DNA of 64,000 nucleotides from positions 224,875 to 288,874 of the forward strand of contig NZ_JAETZZ010000008.1 in NCBI RefSeq assembly GCF_022627325.1, in the 5' to 3' direction. The translations under genes and the position numbers were made by a program. The DNA comes from Pseudomonas putida. GTDB taxonomy: Bacteria > Pseudomonadota > Gammaproteobacteria > Pseudomonadales > Pseudomonadaceae. The notes below the pieces were generated by a model. That model ran no database searches and was not told the DNA's origin. It saw only the letters and a list, made by a program, of their open reading frames with translations. This document shows positions 25,816 through 35,705 of this stretch, one piece after another; position 1 is the stretch's first letter; every line of letters begins with the position of its first letter.

Positions 25816-26621
25816 GTGCGTGGGGCACGCTTGCGTGCGCCGGAACTTTGCTTATTCCGCCGGTCTGTCAACCCACGTACAGCTGCCACCCTTCTGTTTG
25901 ACAGCGGCGAGGTGACGGCATCCATAGAGGTAATAAGCGATGTTGAAGATGGTTCCCGATCCACCCCACGCCCTCCACAATCTCGAAGACACTCTCATCC
26001 AGGCCGCAGACTTCGCTAACTGCGCGCTAGCCGTTGCGCATCAGGCGATGCTTGTTCAGCCGCGGTCGCCTGCGTCGGCTCTGATGAGGGCGTCGACACA
26101 TGAACTCGAGTCGCTGCGTGTTCTGCTTGAGGCGGCATTGATTCAGGTCCAGATGCCGGCCGAGCCGCGAACTCTGCACTGAGTCGACAACACTGTGTTG
26201 TCTGGGCGGGCACTGACGCCGGCAAGCCGGCTACCGAGGCATGCGCGGCATTGCGTGAGGCTGGTGTCGCGACTACGGGCGCAGCTTACCCGCGAAAGGG
26301 CCCGCTCAGACCCTGGATGCTTCGGAGAGATCAATGCCTAGCGACGAGCCGGACGTAAAAACCACCGTGGGCAAGACCACGTTCTTTCAAGGTGAACACC
26401 AGACCCACCCCCTGTTTCGCGTCGAGGCCGGCATCCCTTGCCAGTCTGCCCGGGAGCAGGCTTCGGAACTGATGGGTTATGTGCGGGAATTGACGATCAT
26501 CGGCGTGCTGGATGAGAACCCGATGATGGTCTGGGCAGCGCATTACCTGAGTGCCATGGCCAAGGCGCTGATGGATGATGCCGAGTTGGGCATGATGCGC
26601 CGAGAAAGACGCCCGGCATCA
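25816..26621 (+). repeat. 806-bp direct repeat, copy 2
   Basis: Near-identical to 21705-22510. It begins directly at the outer base of the IS end and ends 110 bp before the 3' end of tRNA-Ser. The leader ORF lacks its first codons here; both downstream genes are intact. Confidence 0.95.
25940..26182 (+). CDS. Small Pseudomonas protein, DUF6124-like, copy 2
   Basis: An 80 aa protein identical in sequence to the copy at 21829; the nucleotide changes inside the gene are silent. The same AGAGGT ribosome-binding site is present. Because the upstream leader is cut by an IS end, its expression may differ from copy 1. Function unknown. Conservation with only silent changes suggests either recent duplication or selection. 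Confidence 0.65.
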   Translation: MLKMVPDPPHALHNLEDTLIQAADFANCALAVAHQAMLVQPRSPASALMRASTHELESLRVLLEAALIQVQMPAEPRTLH

Positions 26622-26633
26622 GCGTGCAGATGA
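26334..26633 (+). CDS. DUF3077 family protein, copy 2
   Basis: A 99 aa protein identical to copy 1 except Leu-to-Met (SALAKAL versus SAMAKAL), Gly-to-Arg near the end, and the last residues beyond the repeat edge. It has the same GGAGAG ribosome-binding site. Copy 2 is probably the ancestral site because its right flank runs into tRNA-Ser with a tRNA terminator, although this cannot be settled from one genome. Confidence 0.8.
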   Translation: MPSDEPDVKTTVGKTTFFQGEHQTHPLFRVEAGIPCQSAREQASELMGYVRELTIIGVLDENPMMVWAAHYLSAMAKALMDDAELGMMRRERRPASACR

Positions 26634-26692
26634 AGCATTGCAGGCTTTGAATCAAAGGCCGCCAGCTGCTTGCATCCCTGACACCAGAAACG

Positions 26693-26720
26693 CAAAAGCC
26701 CCGAATAATCGGGGCTTTTG
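26693..26720. terminator. Terminator downstream of tRNA-Ser
   Basis: CAAAAGCCCCGA / TCGGGGCTTTTG is a perfect stem with an ATAA-type loop and flanking A/T runs. It lies 10 bp after the tRNA-Ser 3' end on the minus strand and could also stop transcripts of the DUF3077 gene. Confidence 0.88.
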
Positions 26721-26730
26721 CTGAAGAAAG

Positions 26731-26818
26731 TGGCGGAAGCGTAGAGATTCGAACTCTAGGATAGTTGCCCATCGACGGTTTTCAAGACCGTTGCCTTAAA
26801 CCACTCGGCCACGCTTCC
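26731..26818 (-). tRNA. tRNA-Ser (TGA anticodon)
   Basis: The minus strand gives an 88-nt class II tRNA. The acceptor is GGAAGCG/CGCTTCC, the anticodon loop CTTGAAA carries TGA, there is a long variable arm, the T-loop reads GTTCGAATC, and encoded CCA lies at 26731-26733. It stands at the edge of the accessory region, whose debris lies on its 3' side. I found no copy of its 3' end elsewhere in the region, so no attachment site is claimed. Confidence 0.96.
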
Positions 26819-26951
26819 AGCTCGTTTGCGGCCGCCATAATACCGTAATGAAACACGCTGTCAAACTCTCTATGTCGCCGGTTGCAGGAGCTCTGATAGA
26901 CTCCTAGCATCTGAACGTTCCAAAACCACAGGTTCACCAAGGAGTGTCGCC

Positions 26952-27623
26952 ATGCGCGAACAGGATTATGCCGTACACAGCGGCCAACAGGTTGAGCAGC
27001 GCGAGGTCAGCAAGGTCCTGCGCAACACCTACAGCCTGCTGGCACTCACCCTCGCCTTCAGCGGTGTCATGGCCTTCGTCGCCCAGCAGATGCGTGTGGG
27101 CTACCCGAACATCTTCGTTGTGCTGATCGGCTTCTACGGCCTGTTCTTCCTCACCAACAAACTGCGTGATTCGGCGTGGGGCCTGGTGTCCACCTTCGCC
27201 CTCACCGGCTTCATGGGCTTCATCCTCGGCCCAATCCTCAACCGTTACCTGGGTATGGCCGGTGGCGCTGAGGTGGTCAGCTCGGCGTTCGCCATGACTG
27301 CCCTGGTGTTCGGTGGCCTGTCGGCCTATGTGCTGATCTCGCGCAAGGACATGAGCTTCCTCAGCGGTTTCATCACCGCCGGCTTCTTCGTCCTGCTGGG
27401 TGCCGTAGTGGCTAGCTTCTTCTTCCAGATCAGTGGCCTGCAACTGGCGATCAGCGCTGGCTTCGTGCTGTTCTCGTCGGTCTGCATCCTGTTCCAGACC
27501 AGCGCGATCATTCATGGCGGTGAGCGTAACTACATCATGGCGACCATCAGCCTGTATGTATCGATCTACAACCTGTTTGTCAGCCTGTTGCAACTGTTCG
27601 GCATCATGGGGCGCGACGACTGA
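26952..27623 (+). CDS. Bax inhibitor-1 / YccA family membrane protein
   Basis: A 223 aa inner-membrane protein with seven hydrophobic segments. NTYSLLALTLAFSGVMAFVA near the start and the C-terminal segments GGERNYIMATISLYVSIYNLF fit the BI-1/YccA family. E. coli YccA modulates FtsH protease activity; other members act as pH-sensitive calcium leak channels. GGAG precedes ATG 26952. A strong terminator follows, so it is probably monocistronic. Confidence 0.92.
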   Translation: MREQDYAVHSGQQVEQREVSKVLRNTYSLLALTLAFSGVMAFVAQQMRVGYPNIFVVLIGFYGLFFLTNKLRDSAWGLVSTFALTGFMGFILGPILNRYLGMAGGAEVVSSAFAMTALVFGGLSAYVLISRKDMSFLSGFITAGFFVLLGAVVASFFFQISGLQLAISAGFVLFSSVCILFQTSAIIHGGERNYIMATISLYVSIYNLFVSLLQLFGIMGRDD

Positions 27624-27642
27624 TAGCGGTTGCTAGCCCGTT

Positions 27643-27671
27643 CAAAAAGCCCGCTTCGGCGGGCTTTTTTG
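27643..27671 (+). terminator. Terminator of the BI-1 gene
   Basis: AAAAAGCCCGCTTCGGCGGGCTTTTTT is a GC stem with a TTCG loop and six T residues, 20 bp after the stop codon. Confidence 0.93.
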
Positions 27672-27843
27672 TGTGTTCGTGCAGGCCTGTATCTTCTAGC
27701 CAGCTCTCGGCGCGGCGACTGACTCAAAAGTCAGGTTATTAACGGCATACTCGCCGATCTTGCCGCCATCGTGCATGCCACTACCGCAATTCCCCTTCAC
27801 CCCGTAGAATGCGCTCCTTTTTTCTTCCGGGGCAGCTTCACCG

Positions 27844-29223
27844 ATGAGCTCACACGAACACAGCCCGGGCGCGGATGCGCCTGCCAATGAATTGGTGCTT
27901 GGCCTCGAGGACAAGCCACGGCTGCTGATCGGCCTGCTGGCGGCGCTGCAGCACCTGTTGGCGATCATCGTGCCGATCGTGACCCCAGGCCTGCTTATCT
28001 GCCAGGCGCTAGGTGTTTCGGCGCGTGATACCAACCTGATCGTGTCGATGTCGCTGGTGATCTCGGGTATCGCCACCTTCGTGCAGTGCAAGCGGTTCGG
28101 ACCGTTTGGCGCGGGGTTGCTGATCGTACAGGGCACCAGCTTCAACTTCGTCGGCCCACTGATTGCAGGTGGTGCGCTGATGGTCAAGCAGGGCACCCCT
28201 GTCGAAAGCGTGATGGCAGCGATCTTCGGCGTGGTGATCGCCGGCTCGTTCGTCGAAATGGGCGTGTCGCGCATCCTGCCCTTCGTCAAACGCCTGATCA
28301 CGCCGCTGGTGACGGGCATCGTGGTGTTGATGATCGGCCTGACCCTCATAAAGGTAGGCTTGATAAGCATGGGCGGCGGCTTTGGCGCCATGGCCAATGG
28401 CACCTTCGCCAATGGTGAAAACCTGCTGCTGTCGGGCGTGGTGCTGGCAATCATCGTCATCCTCAACCGCATCCCGGTGGTGTGGATGCGCAGCTGCGCG
28501 ATCGTCATCGCCCTGGCGGTGGGTTACGCCCTGGCGGGTTACCTCGGCCGGCTGGACTTCACCGGCATGCATGAAGCTGCACTGTTCCAGGTGCCGACGC
28601 CGCTGCACTTCGGCCTCGGTTTCTCGTGGGCGCTGTTCATCCCGATGCTGGTGATCTACCTGGTGACCTCACTGGAAGCCATCGGCGACGTTACGGCAAC
28701 CAGCAAGGTCTCACGCCAACCGGTCGAAGGCCCGGTGTGGATGCAGCGCATCAAGGGCGGCGTGCTGGTCAACGGCGCCAACTCGCTGCTGGCAGGCCTG
28801 TTCAATACCTTCCCCAGCTCGATCTTCGCGCAGAACAACGGCGTGATTCAGCTGACCGGCATCGCCAGCCGCCACATTGGTATCTGGATTGCCGTGATGC
28901 TGGTGGTATTGGGCCTTTTCCCGAGTGTTGCCGGTGTGATTCAGGCTGTACCTGAGCCTGTGCTGGGCGGCGCGGCCATGGTCATGTTCGGTGCAGTGGC
29001 CGCTTCGGGCATCAACATTCTGGCCAGCACGCGCCTGGACCGCCGGGCACTGCTGATCATCGCCGTGTCGTTGGCGTTGGGCCTGGGCGTGGCCCAGGTG
29101 CCGGAGTTCCTGGCGCACATGCCGGCGGCTATTCGCAATGTACTTGAGTCAGGCGTTGCCACCGGTGGTATCTGCGCCCTGGTGCTGAACTGGTTCCTGC
29201 CAGAGCGCAACGAACACGCCTGA
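27844..29223 (+). CDS. NCS2-family purine (urate/xanthine) permease
   Basis: A 459 aa permease with about 14 hydrophobic segments. QHLLAIIVPIVTPGLLICQA near the N-terminus, the conserved FVQCKRFGPFGAGLLIVQGT and the signature QNNGVIQLTGIASRHIG place it in the nucleobase-ascorbate transporter group close to XanQ, UacT and UapC, proton symporters for xanthine or uric acid. The uracil-type (UraA) signature is less similar. No purine-degradation gene adjoins it. No purine riboswitch-like sequence was seen in the 220 bp upstream. Confidence 0.88.
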   Translation: MSSHEHSPGADAPANELVLGLEDKPRLLIGLLAALQHLLAIIVPIVTPGLLICQALGVSARDTNLIVSMSLVISGIATFVQCKRFGPFGAGLLIVQGTSFNFVGPLIAGGALMVKQGTPVESVMAAIFGVVIAGSFVEMGVSRILPFVKRLITPLVTGIVVLMIGLTLIKVGLISMGGGFGAMANGTFANGENLLLSGVVLAIIVILNRIPVVWMRSCAIVIALAVGYALAGYLGRLDFTGMHEAALFQVPTPLHFGLGFSWALFIPMLVIYLVTSLEAIGDVTATSKVSRQPVEGPVWMQRIKGGVLVNGANSLLAGLFNTFPSSIFAQNNGVIQLTGIASRHIGIWIAVMLVVLGLFPSVAGVIQAVPEPVLGGAAMVMFGAVAASGINILASTRLDRRALLIIAVSLALGLGVAQVPEFLAHMPAAIRNVLESGVATGGICALVLNWFLPERNEHA

Positions 29224-29242
29224 CAGCCCTGCCCCGGCCAGC

Positions 29243-29274
29243 CAGCCCGCGCCTACTCGCGCGGGCTTTTTGCT
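29243..29274 (+). terminator. Terminator of the purine permease gene
   Basis: AGCCCGCGC-CTACTC-GCGCGGGCT followed by TTTTGCTTT forms a strong hairpin 20 bp after the stop and before tusD. Confidence 0.9.
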
Positions 29275-29308
29275 TTAGAATGGCCGCATTCCTTTGCACG
29301 AGTTGCCC

Positions 29309-29701
29309 ATGAAATTCGCTATCGCGGTTTTTTCCCCGGCCCACGCACCCTCCTCGCGGCGCGCTTTGCGCTACGCCGAGGCGGTGCTGGCCGGCGGGCA
29401 TGAGATTGCCCGGTTGTTCTTCTATCAGGACGGTGTTCACAGCGCCTCGGCCAACGTGGTCGCGCCCCAGGACGAACAGGACATCGCCGCCCAGTGGCGC
29501 GCCTTTATCGAGCAGCACCAGCTGGACGCCGTGGTGTGCATCGCCGCTGCCTTGCGCCGCGGCGTGCTCGATGAGGCCGAAGCCAGCCGCTACCAGCGCC
29601 AAGCGGTGAACCTGCCCAAGCCGTGGGAGCTCTCCGGCCTGGGTCAACTGCATGAAGCGGCACAGCTCGCCGACCGCCTTGTCTGCTTTGGAGGCGATTG
29701 A
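29309..29701 (+). CDS. tusD: Sulfur relay protein TusD
   Basis: A 130 aa DsrE-family subunit of the TusBCD complex, which accepts persulfide sulfur from TusA and passes it to TusE for 2-thiouridine synthesis in tRNA. The active cysteine is C77 in LDAVVCIAAALRRGV, the conserved position. ATG 29309 gives MKFAIAVFSPAHAPSSRRAL; a longer frame from 29294 lacks family similarity. It opens the tightly packed tusD-C-B-E-ybiB run. Its stop lies one base before the tusC ATG. Confidence 0.93.
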   Translation: MKFAIAVFSPAHAPSSRRALRYAEAVLAGGHEIARLFFYQDGVHSASANVVAPQDEQDIAAQWRAFIEQHQLDAVVCIAAALRRGVLDEAEASRYQRQAVNLPKPWELSGLGQLHEAAQLADRLVCFGGD

Positions 29702-29702
29702 A

Positions 29703-30062
29703 ATGGCCAAATCCCTGTTGATCATCAGCCGCCAGGCGCCCTGGAGCGGCCCGTCTGCCCGCGAAGCGCTGGACATCGCACTGGCCGGCGGCGCTTTCGA
29801 TCTGCCACTGGGCATGCTGTTCCTCGATGACGGCGTGTTCCAGCTCGCCCCAGCCCAACAACCAGCGGCCGTGCAACAAAAGAACCTCGCCGCCAACCTG
29901 CAGGCACTGCCGATGTTTGGTGTAGAAGAGCTGTTCGCCTGCCAGCACAGCCTGGCCCTGCGCGGGCTTGCTGCCGACAGCCTGGCCCTGCCCGTTGAGG
30001 TGCTGGACGACGCGGCCCTGAAGGCCCTGATTGCCCGTTTCGACCAAGTGGTGACGCTCTGA
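29703..30062 (+). CDS. tusC: Sulfur relay protein TusC
   Basis: A 119 aa DsrF-type subunit of TusBCD. SLLIISRQAPWSGPSAREAL resembles the family start, followed by LGMLFLDDGVFQLAPAQ. The ATG at 29703 follows the tusD stop immediately, and its own TGA overlaps the tusB ATG by one base, so translation is coupled. TusC mainly provides structure to the heterohexamer. Confidence 0.92.
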   Translation: MAKSLLIISRQAPWSGPSAREALDIALAGGAFDLPLGMLFLDDGVFQLAPAQQPAAVQQKNLAANLQALPMFGVEELFACQHSLALRGLAADSLALPVEVLDDAALKALIARFDQVVTL

Positions 30063-30358
30063 TGCCGACTTTGCATGTGATATCCCACTCGCCTTTTGGC
30101 GACGATCGTTTGAGCAGTTGCCTGCGCCTGCTTGCCGGCGAAGATGCCCTGCTGCTGTGCGGCGATGCAGTGTATGCCCTGCGTGACGGCAGCGAACCAC
30201 AGCGCCTGCTTCAGACGGCAGCGTTGGAGCAGCGCCTTTTTGCACTCGACGAGGACCTGCAAGCGCGCGGTATCCACAGCGAGTTGGCCAACGCCGTGGA
30301 CTATCAGGGGTTCGTCGCGTTGTCACTGCACTATGACAAGGTCAACAGCTGGCTATGA
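30062..30358 (+). CDS. tusB: Sulfur relay protein TusB
   Basis: A 98 aa DsrH-type subunit. It starts MPTLHVISHSPFGDDRLSSC and includes EDALLLCGDAVYALRDG, the conserved short-domain core. It overlaps the tusC stop by one base and ends TGA within four bases of overlap with tusE (ATGA). With TusC and TusD it forms the sulfur-transfer hexamer. Confidence 0.92.
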   Translation: MPTLHVISHSPFGDDRLSSCLRLLAGEDALLLCGDAVYALRDGSEPQRLLQTAALEQRLFALDEDLQARGIHSELANAVDYQGFVALSLHYDKVNSWL

Positions 30359-30690
30359 ACACCCTGACCGTAGACGACCAGGCAATCGCCCTGGACAAGG
30401 ACGGCTTTCTGGTCGACCTGCAAGACTGGTCCCACGCCGTCGCCGAAGCGCTGGCCGCGCGCGAAAGCATTGCCCTGACCAACGACCACTGGGAAGTGCT
30501 CGAACTGCTGCGCCAGTTCTATGAGGAGTTCCAGCTGTCTCCGGCAACGCGCCCACTGATCAAGTACACCGCGTTGAAGCTGGGCCCTGAAAAGGGCAAC
30601 AGCCCGCACCTCAACCGCCTGTTCAACGGCACCCCCGCCAAACTTGCCGCCAAGCTGGCGGGCCTGCCCAAGCCGACCAATTGCATATGA
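30355..30690 (+). CDS. tusE: Sulfur relay protein TusE (DsrC family)
   Basis: A 111 aa DsrC-family protein that receives sulfur from TusBCD and stimulates MnmA, encoded at 50274 in this window. The family's flexible C-terminal arm is present, AAKLAGLPKPTNCI, with the active penultimate Cys at 110. The second DsrC cysteine found in sulfite-reducing organisms is absent, which fits the tRNA thiolation role. It overlaps tusB and ybiB by four bases each. Confidence 0.94.
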   Translation: MNTLTVDDQAIALDKDGFLVDLQDWSHAVAEALAARESIALTNDHWEVLELLRQFYEEFQLSPATRPLIKYTALKLGPEKGNSPHLNRLFNGTPAKLAAKLAGLPKPTNCI

Positions 30691-31691
30691 CAGACGCTCG
30701 CCCGCTCACCCTGCAAACCCCGGCCGAACACCCGTTCGCCGAATTCGTACGCATCCTTGGCAAAGGCAAACGCGGTGCTCGCAGCCTCACCCGTGAAGAA
30801 GCCCGAGCCGCCATGGCCCTGCTGCTTGAAGGCAAGGTTGAAGACACCCAGCTCGGCGCCTTCCTCATGCTGCTGCGGCACAAGGAAGAGAGCGCGGAGG
30901 AGCTGGCGGGCTTCACCGAGGCCCTGCGCGCGCAACTGAATGCTCCTCGCATTGCTGTCGATCTGGACTGGCCCAGCTATGCCGGCAAGAAGCGCCACCT
31001 ACCTTGGTTCCTGCTGGCTGCCAAATGCCTGGCCGCCAACGGCGTGCGCATTCTGATGCATGGTGGTGGCGCCCACACCGCCGGGCGCATGTACACCGAG
31101 CAGCTGTTGGCCCTGCTGGAAATTCCGCTTTGTCGCCATTGGTCCGCCGTGGAGCAGGCGCTGGACCAGCAAAGGCTGGCGTTTTTCCCGTTGCACGATT
31201 GGGCCCCGCAACTGCAGCGCATGATCGACCTGCGCAACATACTTGGCCTGCGCTCCCCCATCCATTCGCTGGCGCGCGTGCTCAACCCGCTGAGCGCCCG
31301 CTGTGGCCTGCAGAGCATCTTCCACCCCGGTTACCAGGCCGTACACCGTGAGGCCAGCCGGCTGCTGGGTGACCACGCGGTAGTCATCAAGGGCGATGGT
31401 GGCGAAATTGAAGTTAACCCGGATGTGATCAGCCACCTGTACGGCACTAGCGCAGGTGAAAACTGGGACGAAGAGTGGCCAGCGCTGAGTGAGCGGCGTC
31501 ATGTAAAACCTGCAAGCCTGCAGCCCGAGCAACTGCTGGCGGTTTGGCGCGGGGAGGCTCAGGACAGCTATGGGGAAATGGCCGTGGTGGCGACCATGGC
31601 CTTGGCGTTGCGCGGCTTGGGGCAGGACCGCGAGCAGGCCTTTGCGACCGCACGCAGCTATTGGAGCGCCCGGAACCAATCGAATAAATAG
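30687..31691 (+). CDS. ybiB: YbiB/TrpD2 family DNA-binding protein
   Basis: A 334 aa protein with the fold of anthranilate phosphoribosyltransferase. An N-terminal helical domain (AEHPFAEFVRILGKGKRGAR, then LTREEARAAMALLLEGKVED) is followed by a Rossmann-like part with ILMHGGGAHTAGRMYTEQLL. The TrpD catalytic KHGN-type motifs are replaced, as in YbiB, which binds nucleic acid and in E. coli is linked to the SOS response. ATG 30687 overlaps the tusE stop (ATGA). Annotations sometimes call it glycosyltransferase. Confidence 0.85.
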   Translation: MTDARPLTLQTPAEHPFAEFVRILGKGKRGARSLTREEARAAMALLLEGKVEDTQLGAFLMLLRHKEESAEELAGFTEALRAQLNAPRIAVDLDWPSYAGKKRHLPWFLLAAKCLAANGVRILMHGGGAHTAGRMYTEQLLALLEIPLCRHWSAVEQALDQQRLAFFPLHDWAPQLQRMIDLRNILGLRSPIHSLARVLNPLSARCGLQSIFHPGYQAVHREASRLLGDHAVVIKGDGGEIEVNPDVISHLYGTSAGENWDEEWPALSERRHVKPASLQPEQLLAVWRGEAQDSYGEMAVVATMALALRGLGQDREQAFATARSYWSARNQSNK

Positions 31692-31783
31692 ATCATTGCT
31701 TTGCAGTCTTTGCGCTATTTTTTCGAACGCTTTGCCCTAGACTGGGCTCCAACGACAAACACCTTTGTTCCGAGGAGCTCATC

Positions 31784-32740
31784 ATGGGCCTATTGATCGA
31801 CGGCCGCTGGCACGACCAGTGGTACGAAAACGGCAAGGATGGCACGTTCAAGCGCGAGAACGCCCAACGCCGCAATCCGCTGCCCGCCCCTGAAGCCGGT
31901 CGCTACCACCTCTATGTGTCGCTGGCCTGTCCATGGGCTCACCGCACCCTGATCGTTCGGGCGCTCAAAGGCTTGGAGCCGTTGATCGATGTGTCGGTGG
32001 TCAGTTGGCTGATGCAGGAAAACGGCTGGACTTTCGACCAGCAACAGGGCTCCACCGGCGATCACCTTGACGCCCTCGAATTCATGCACCAGCGCTATAC
32101 CCAGGACGACCCGCACTACACAGGCCGCGTGACCGTACCCGTGCTGTGGGATAAAAAGGAAAAGCGCATCGTCAACAACGAGTCGGCGGAGATCATCCGT
32201 ATCTTCAACAGTGCGTTCAATGAGCTGACAGGCAACACCCTCGACCTGTATCCGCAGCCATTGCGCCCGACCATCGAGGCGCTCAACGCACGTATCTACC
32301 CAGCCGTGAACAATGGTGTTTACCGTGCCGGCTTCGCCACCACGCAAGAAGCCTACGAGGCTGCGTTCGACGAAGTGTTCAACGAGCTGGACTACCTGGA
32401 AGCACTGCTGGATCGCCAACGTTACCTTGCAGGCGAGTATCTGACGGAGGCCGATGTGCGCCTGTTTACCACGCTGGTGCGCTTCGATGCGGTGTATCAC
32501 GGCCACTTCAAGTGCAACCTGCGCCGGTTGAGCGATTACCCGAACCTGTCGAACTGGCTGCGTGAGCTGTACCAGTGGCCGGGTGTGGCGCCGACGGTGA
32601 ACATGGAGCACATCCAGAAGCACTATTACATGAGCCACAAAACCATCAATCCGAACGGGATCGTGCCCAAAGGCCCGCTGCAGGATTTCAACTTGCCGCA
32701 TGATCGGGAACGGTTGCCTGGCAAAGGGATTTGGGGCTGA
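31784..32740 (+). CDS. Glutathionyl-hydroquinone reductase (YqjG type)
   Basis: A 318 aa Xi-class glutathione transferase that removes glutathione from glutathionyl-hydroquinones. The nucleophile is the Cys in SLACPWAHRTLIVRAL, the family hallmark. It continues with NNESAEIIRIFNSAFNEL, where E-S binds glutathione, and the helical domain with YLTEADVRLFTTLVRFDAVY. GAGGAGC precedes ATG 31784. It stands alone and ends against a bidirectional terminator shared with cysG. Confidence 0.93.
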   Translation: MGLLIDGRWHDQWYENGKDGTFKRENAQRRNPLPAPEAGRYHLYVSLACPWAHRTLIVRALKGLEPLIDVSVVSWLMQENGWTFDQQQGSTGDHLDALEFMHQRYTQDDPHYTGRVTVPVLWDKKEKRIVNNESAEIIRIFNSAFNELTGNTLDLYPQPLRPTIEALNARIYPAVNNGVYRAGFATTQEAYEAAFDEVFNELDYLEALLDRQRYLAGEYLTEADVRLFTTLVRFDAVYHGHFKCNLRRLSDYPNLSNWLRELYQWPGVAPTVNMEHIQKHYYMSHKTINPNGIVPKGPLQDFNLPHDRERLPGKGIWG

Positions 32741-32763
32741 GGAAATTTCGGGCTGAGGAAAGT

Positions 32764-32790
32764 TGGGGCTGCTTGCAGCCCCCGCTTTTA
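32764..32790. terminator. Bidirectional terminator between two convergent genes
   Basis: GGGGCTG-CTT-GCAGCCCC with flanking T and A runs lies between the hydroquinone reductase and cysG stops. Two short GGGCTGAGGAAA direct repeats precede it at about 32734-32760. Confidence 0.75.
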
Positions 32791-34182
32791 CTGGTCCTGC
32801 TGCGCACCTTCGAACCAGGCCAGCTTGTCACGCAACTGGACCACTTCCCCGACAATCACCAGGGTCGGCGCATGCACTTCATGCTTGGCCACCAACGCTG
32901 GCAGGTCAGCCAGAGTACCAGTGAACACCCGCTGATTACGGGTAGTCCCCTGCTGCACCAACGCCGCCGGCGTGCTCGACGCACGGCCATGGCGAATCAG
33001 CTCAGCGCAAATGGTCGGTAACCCTACCAGGCCCATGTAGAACACCAAGGTCTGGTTCGGCGCCACCAGGTCATTCCAAGGCAGGTTGCTGGTACCGTCC
33101 TTGAGGTGGCCGGTGACGAAGCGCACTGACTGAGCATGGTCACGGTGGGTCAACGGAATGCCGCCGTAGGCAGAGCAACCACTGGCTGCGGTAATACCGG
33201 GCACCACCTGGAACGGGATGCCATGCTCGGCAAGCTCTTCGATCTCTTCGCCCCCACGGCCGAAAATGAACGGGTCACCGCCCTTCAGGCGCAACACACG
33301 CTTACCCTCGCGGGCCAGGTCGACCAGCAGACGGTTGATCTGGTCCTGCGGCACGGCATGCTCGGCACGACGCTTACCAACGTAGATACGCTCGGCGTCG
33401 CGGCGGCACATTTCAATGATCGCCGGTGCCACCAGGCGGTCATACAGCACCACATCGGCCTGCTGCATCAGGCGCAAGGCGCGGAAGGTGAGCAAGTCCG
33501 GATCACCCGGCCCCGCCCCTACCAGATACACCTCCCCCCCCTGCTGCACCGGGGCTCCGTCGACCATGGCCTGCAACAGCCGCTCGGCCTCGGCACCCTG
33601 CCCGGCCAGCTGACGCTCGGCGATCGGGCCCTGGAACACGGTTTCCCAGAAGCCGCGACGCTGGTTGACATCCGGGTAAAGCGACTTGACCTTGTGCCGG
33701 AAGCGCGCCGCCAAGGCGGCCAGCTCGCCATAAGTGGACGGGATCCAGGTTTCCAGCTTGGCGCGAATCAGGCGCGCCAGCACAGGGGCGTCACCGCCGC
33801 TGGATACCGCAACCACCAGCGGCGAACGGTCGACAATGGCCGGGAAGATCACCGTGCACAGCGCCGGTGCATCCACCACATTGACCGGCACGCAAAGCGC
33901 CTGTGCCTGCGCCGACACCTGAGCATTGAGCTCCGGGTCGTCGGTGGCCGCAATCACCAGGCGACAGCCAACCAGGTCAGCCCCCTGATAGCCACGCACC
34001 AGGACCTCGCCGCCACCTTCACGGGCCAGCGCAGCCAGTTGGCCGTCGACCTCAGGCGCCACCACCCGCAGCGCGGCGCCGGCATCGGCCAGCAGGCGCG
34101 CCTTGCGCAAGGCGATCTCGCCGCCGCCGACGACCAGCACACGGCCGCCCTGCAGCTTGTGGAACAGCGGCAGGTAATCCAT
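32788..34182 (-). CDS. cysG: Siroheme synthase
   Basis: A 464 aa trifunctional enzyme converting uroporphyrinogen III to siroheme, the cofactor of sulfite and nitrite reductases. The N-terminal part (about 1-200) is the NAD-dependent dehydrogenase and ferrochelatase ([19 protein letters not shown]). The C-terminal part is the SAM-dependent methyltransferase ([20 protein letters not shown], then [18 protein letters not shown]). The start follows directly on the serS stop (34183), as usual in Pseudomonas. Full length. Confidence 0.96.
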   Translation of the reverse strand: MDYLPLFHKLQGGRVLVVGGGEIALRKARLLADAGAALRVVAPEVDGQLAALAREGGGEVLVRGYQGADLVGCRLVIAATDDPELNAQVSAQAQALCVPVNVVDAPALCTVIFPAIVDRSPLVVAVSSGGDAPVLARLIRAKLETWIPSTYGELAALAARFRHKVKSLYPDVNQRRGFWETVFQGPIAERQLAGQGAEAERLLQAMVDGAPVQQGGEVYLVGAGPGDPDLLTFRALRLMQQADVVLYDRLVAPAIIEMCRRDAERIYVGKRRAEHAVPQDQINRLLVDLAREGKRVLRLKGGDPFIFGRGGEEIEELAEHGIPFQVVPGITAASGCSAYGGIPLTHRDHAQSVRFVTGHLKDGTSNLPWNDLVAPNQTLVFYMGLVGLPTICAELIRHGRASSTPAALVQQGTTRNQRVFTGTLADLPALVAKHEVHAPTLVIVGEVVQLRDKLAWFEGAQQDQ

Positions 34183-35475
<1,293 letters not shown>

Positions 35476-35504
35476 TTATGTGTGTAGGTTGGTTCAGAGT
35501 CGGG

Positions 35505-35705
35505 TCAGGGGCAGGCCAGTAGCCCGCCCATCACGCTAATACCGGTATAGCCCACGGCCAGGGGCACTTGCCCACTTTCCACCGGGCGCACGGTATCGAG
35601 CGAAAAAGAGGAAAACGTCGCCGTGACGCCGAAAATAAGGCCAGCGCGCTGTCCGACAGGCGCCAGCGACTTGTGCAGGGACGGGTCATGGCACAGAGCG
35701 ATCAC
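35505..35705 (-). pseudogene. crcB: crcB fluoride channel remnant
   Basis: CrcB/Fluc is normally a fluoride-exporting membrane protein of about 120-125 aa with four TM helices. Here the same position between rarA and serS holds only 66 codons. GTG 35705 overlaps the rarA stop (GTGA). After MIAL the sequence departs, and only the region [20 protein letters not shown], then [20 protein letters not shown] and GGLLACP remains recognisable. The first two helices, the conserved Asn and the GG of the usual GGLTTFSSFS motif are missing, and the C-terminus is cut. It is almost surely non-functional. Confidence 0.8.

Noticed and set aside
26622..26730. Phage or ICE attachment site at tRNA-Ser
   Set aside because: No integrase and no second copy of the tRNA 3' end was found in the island.
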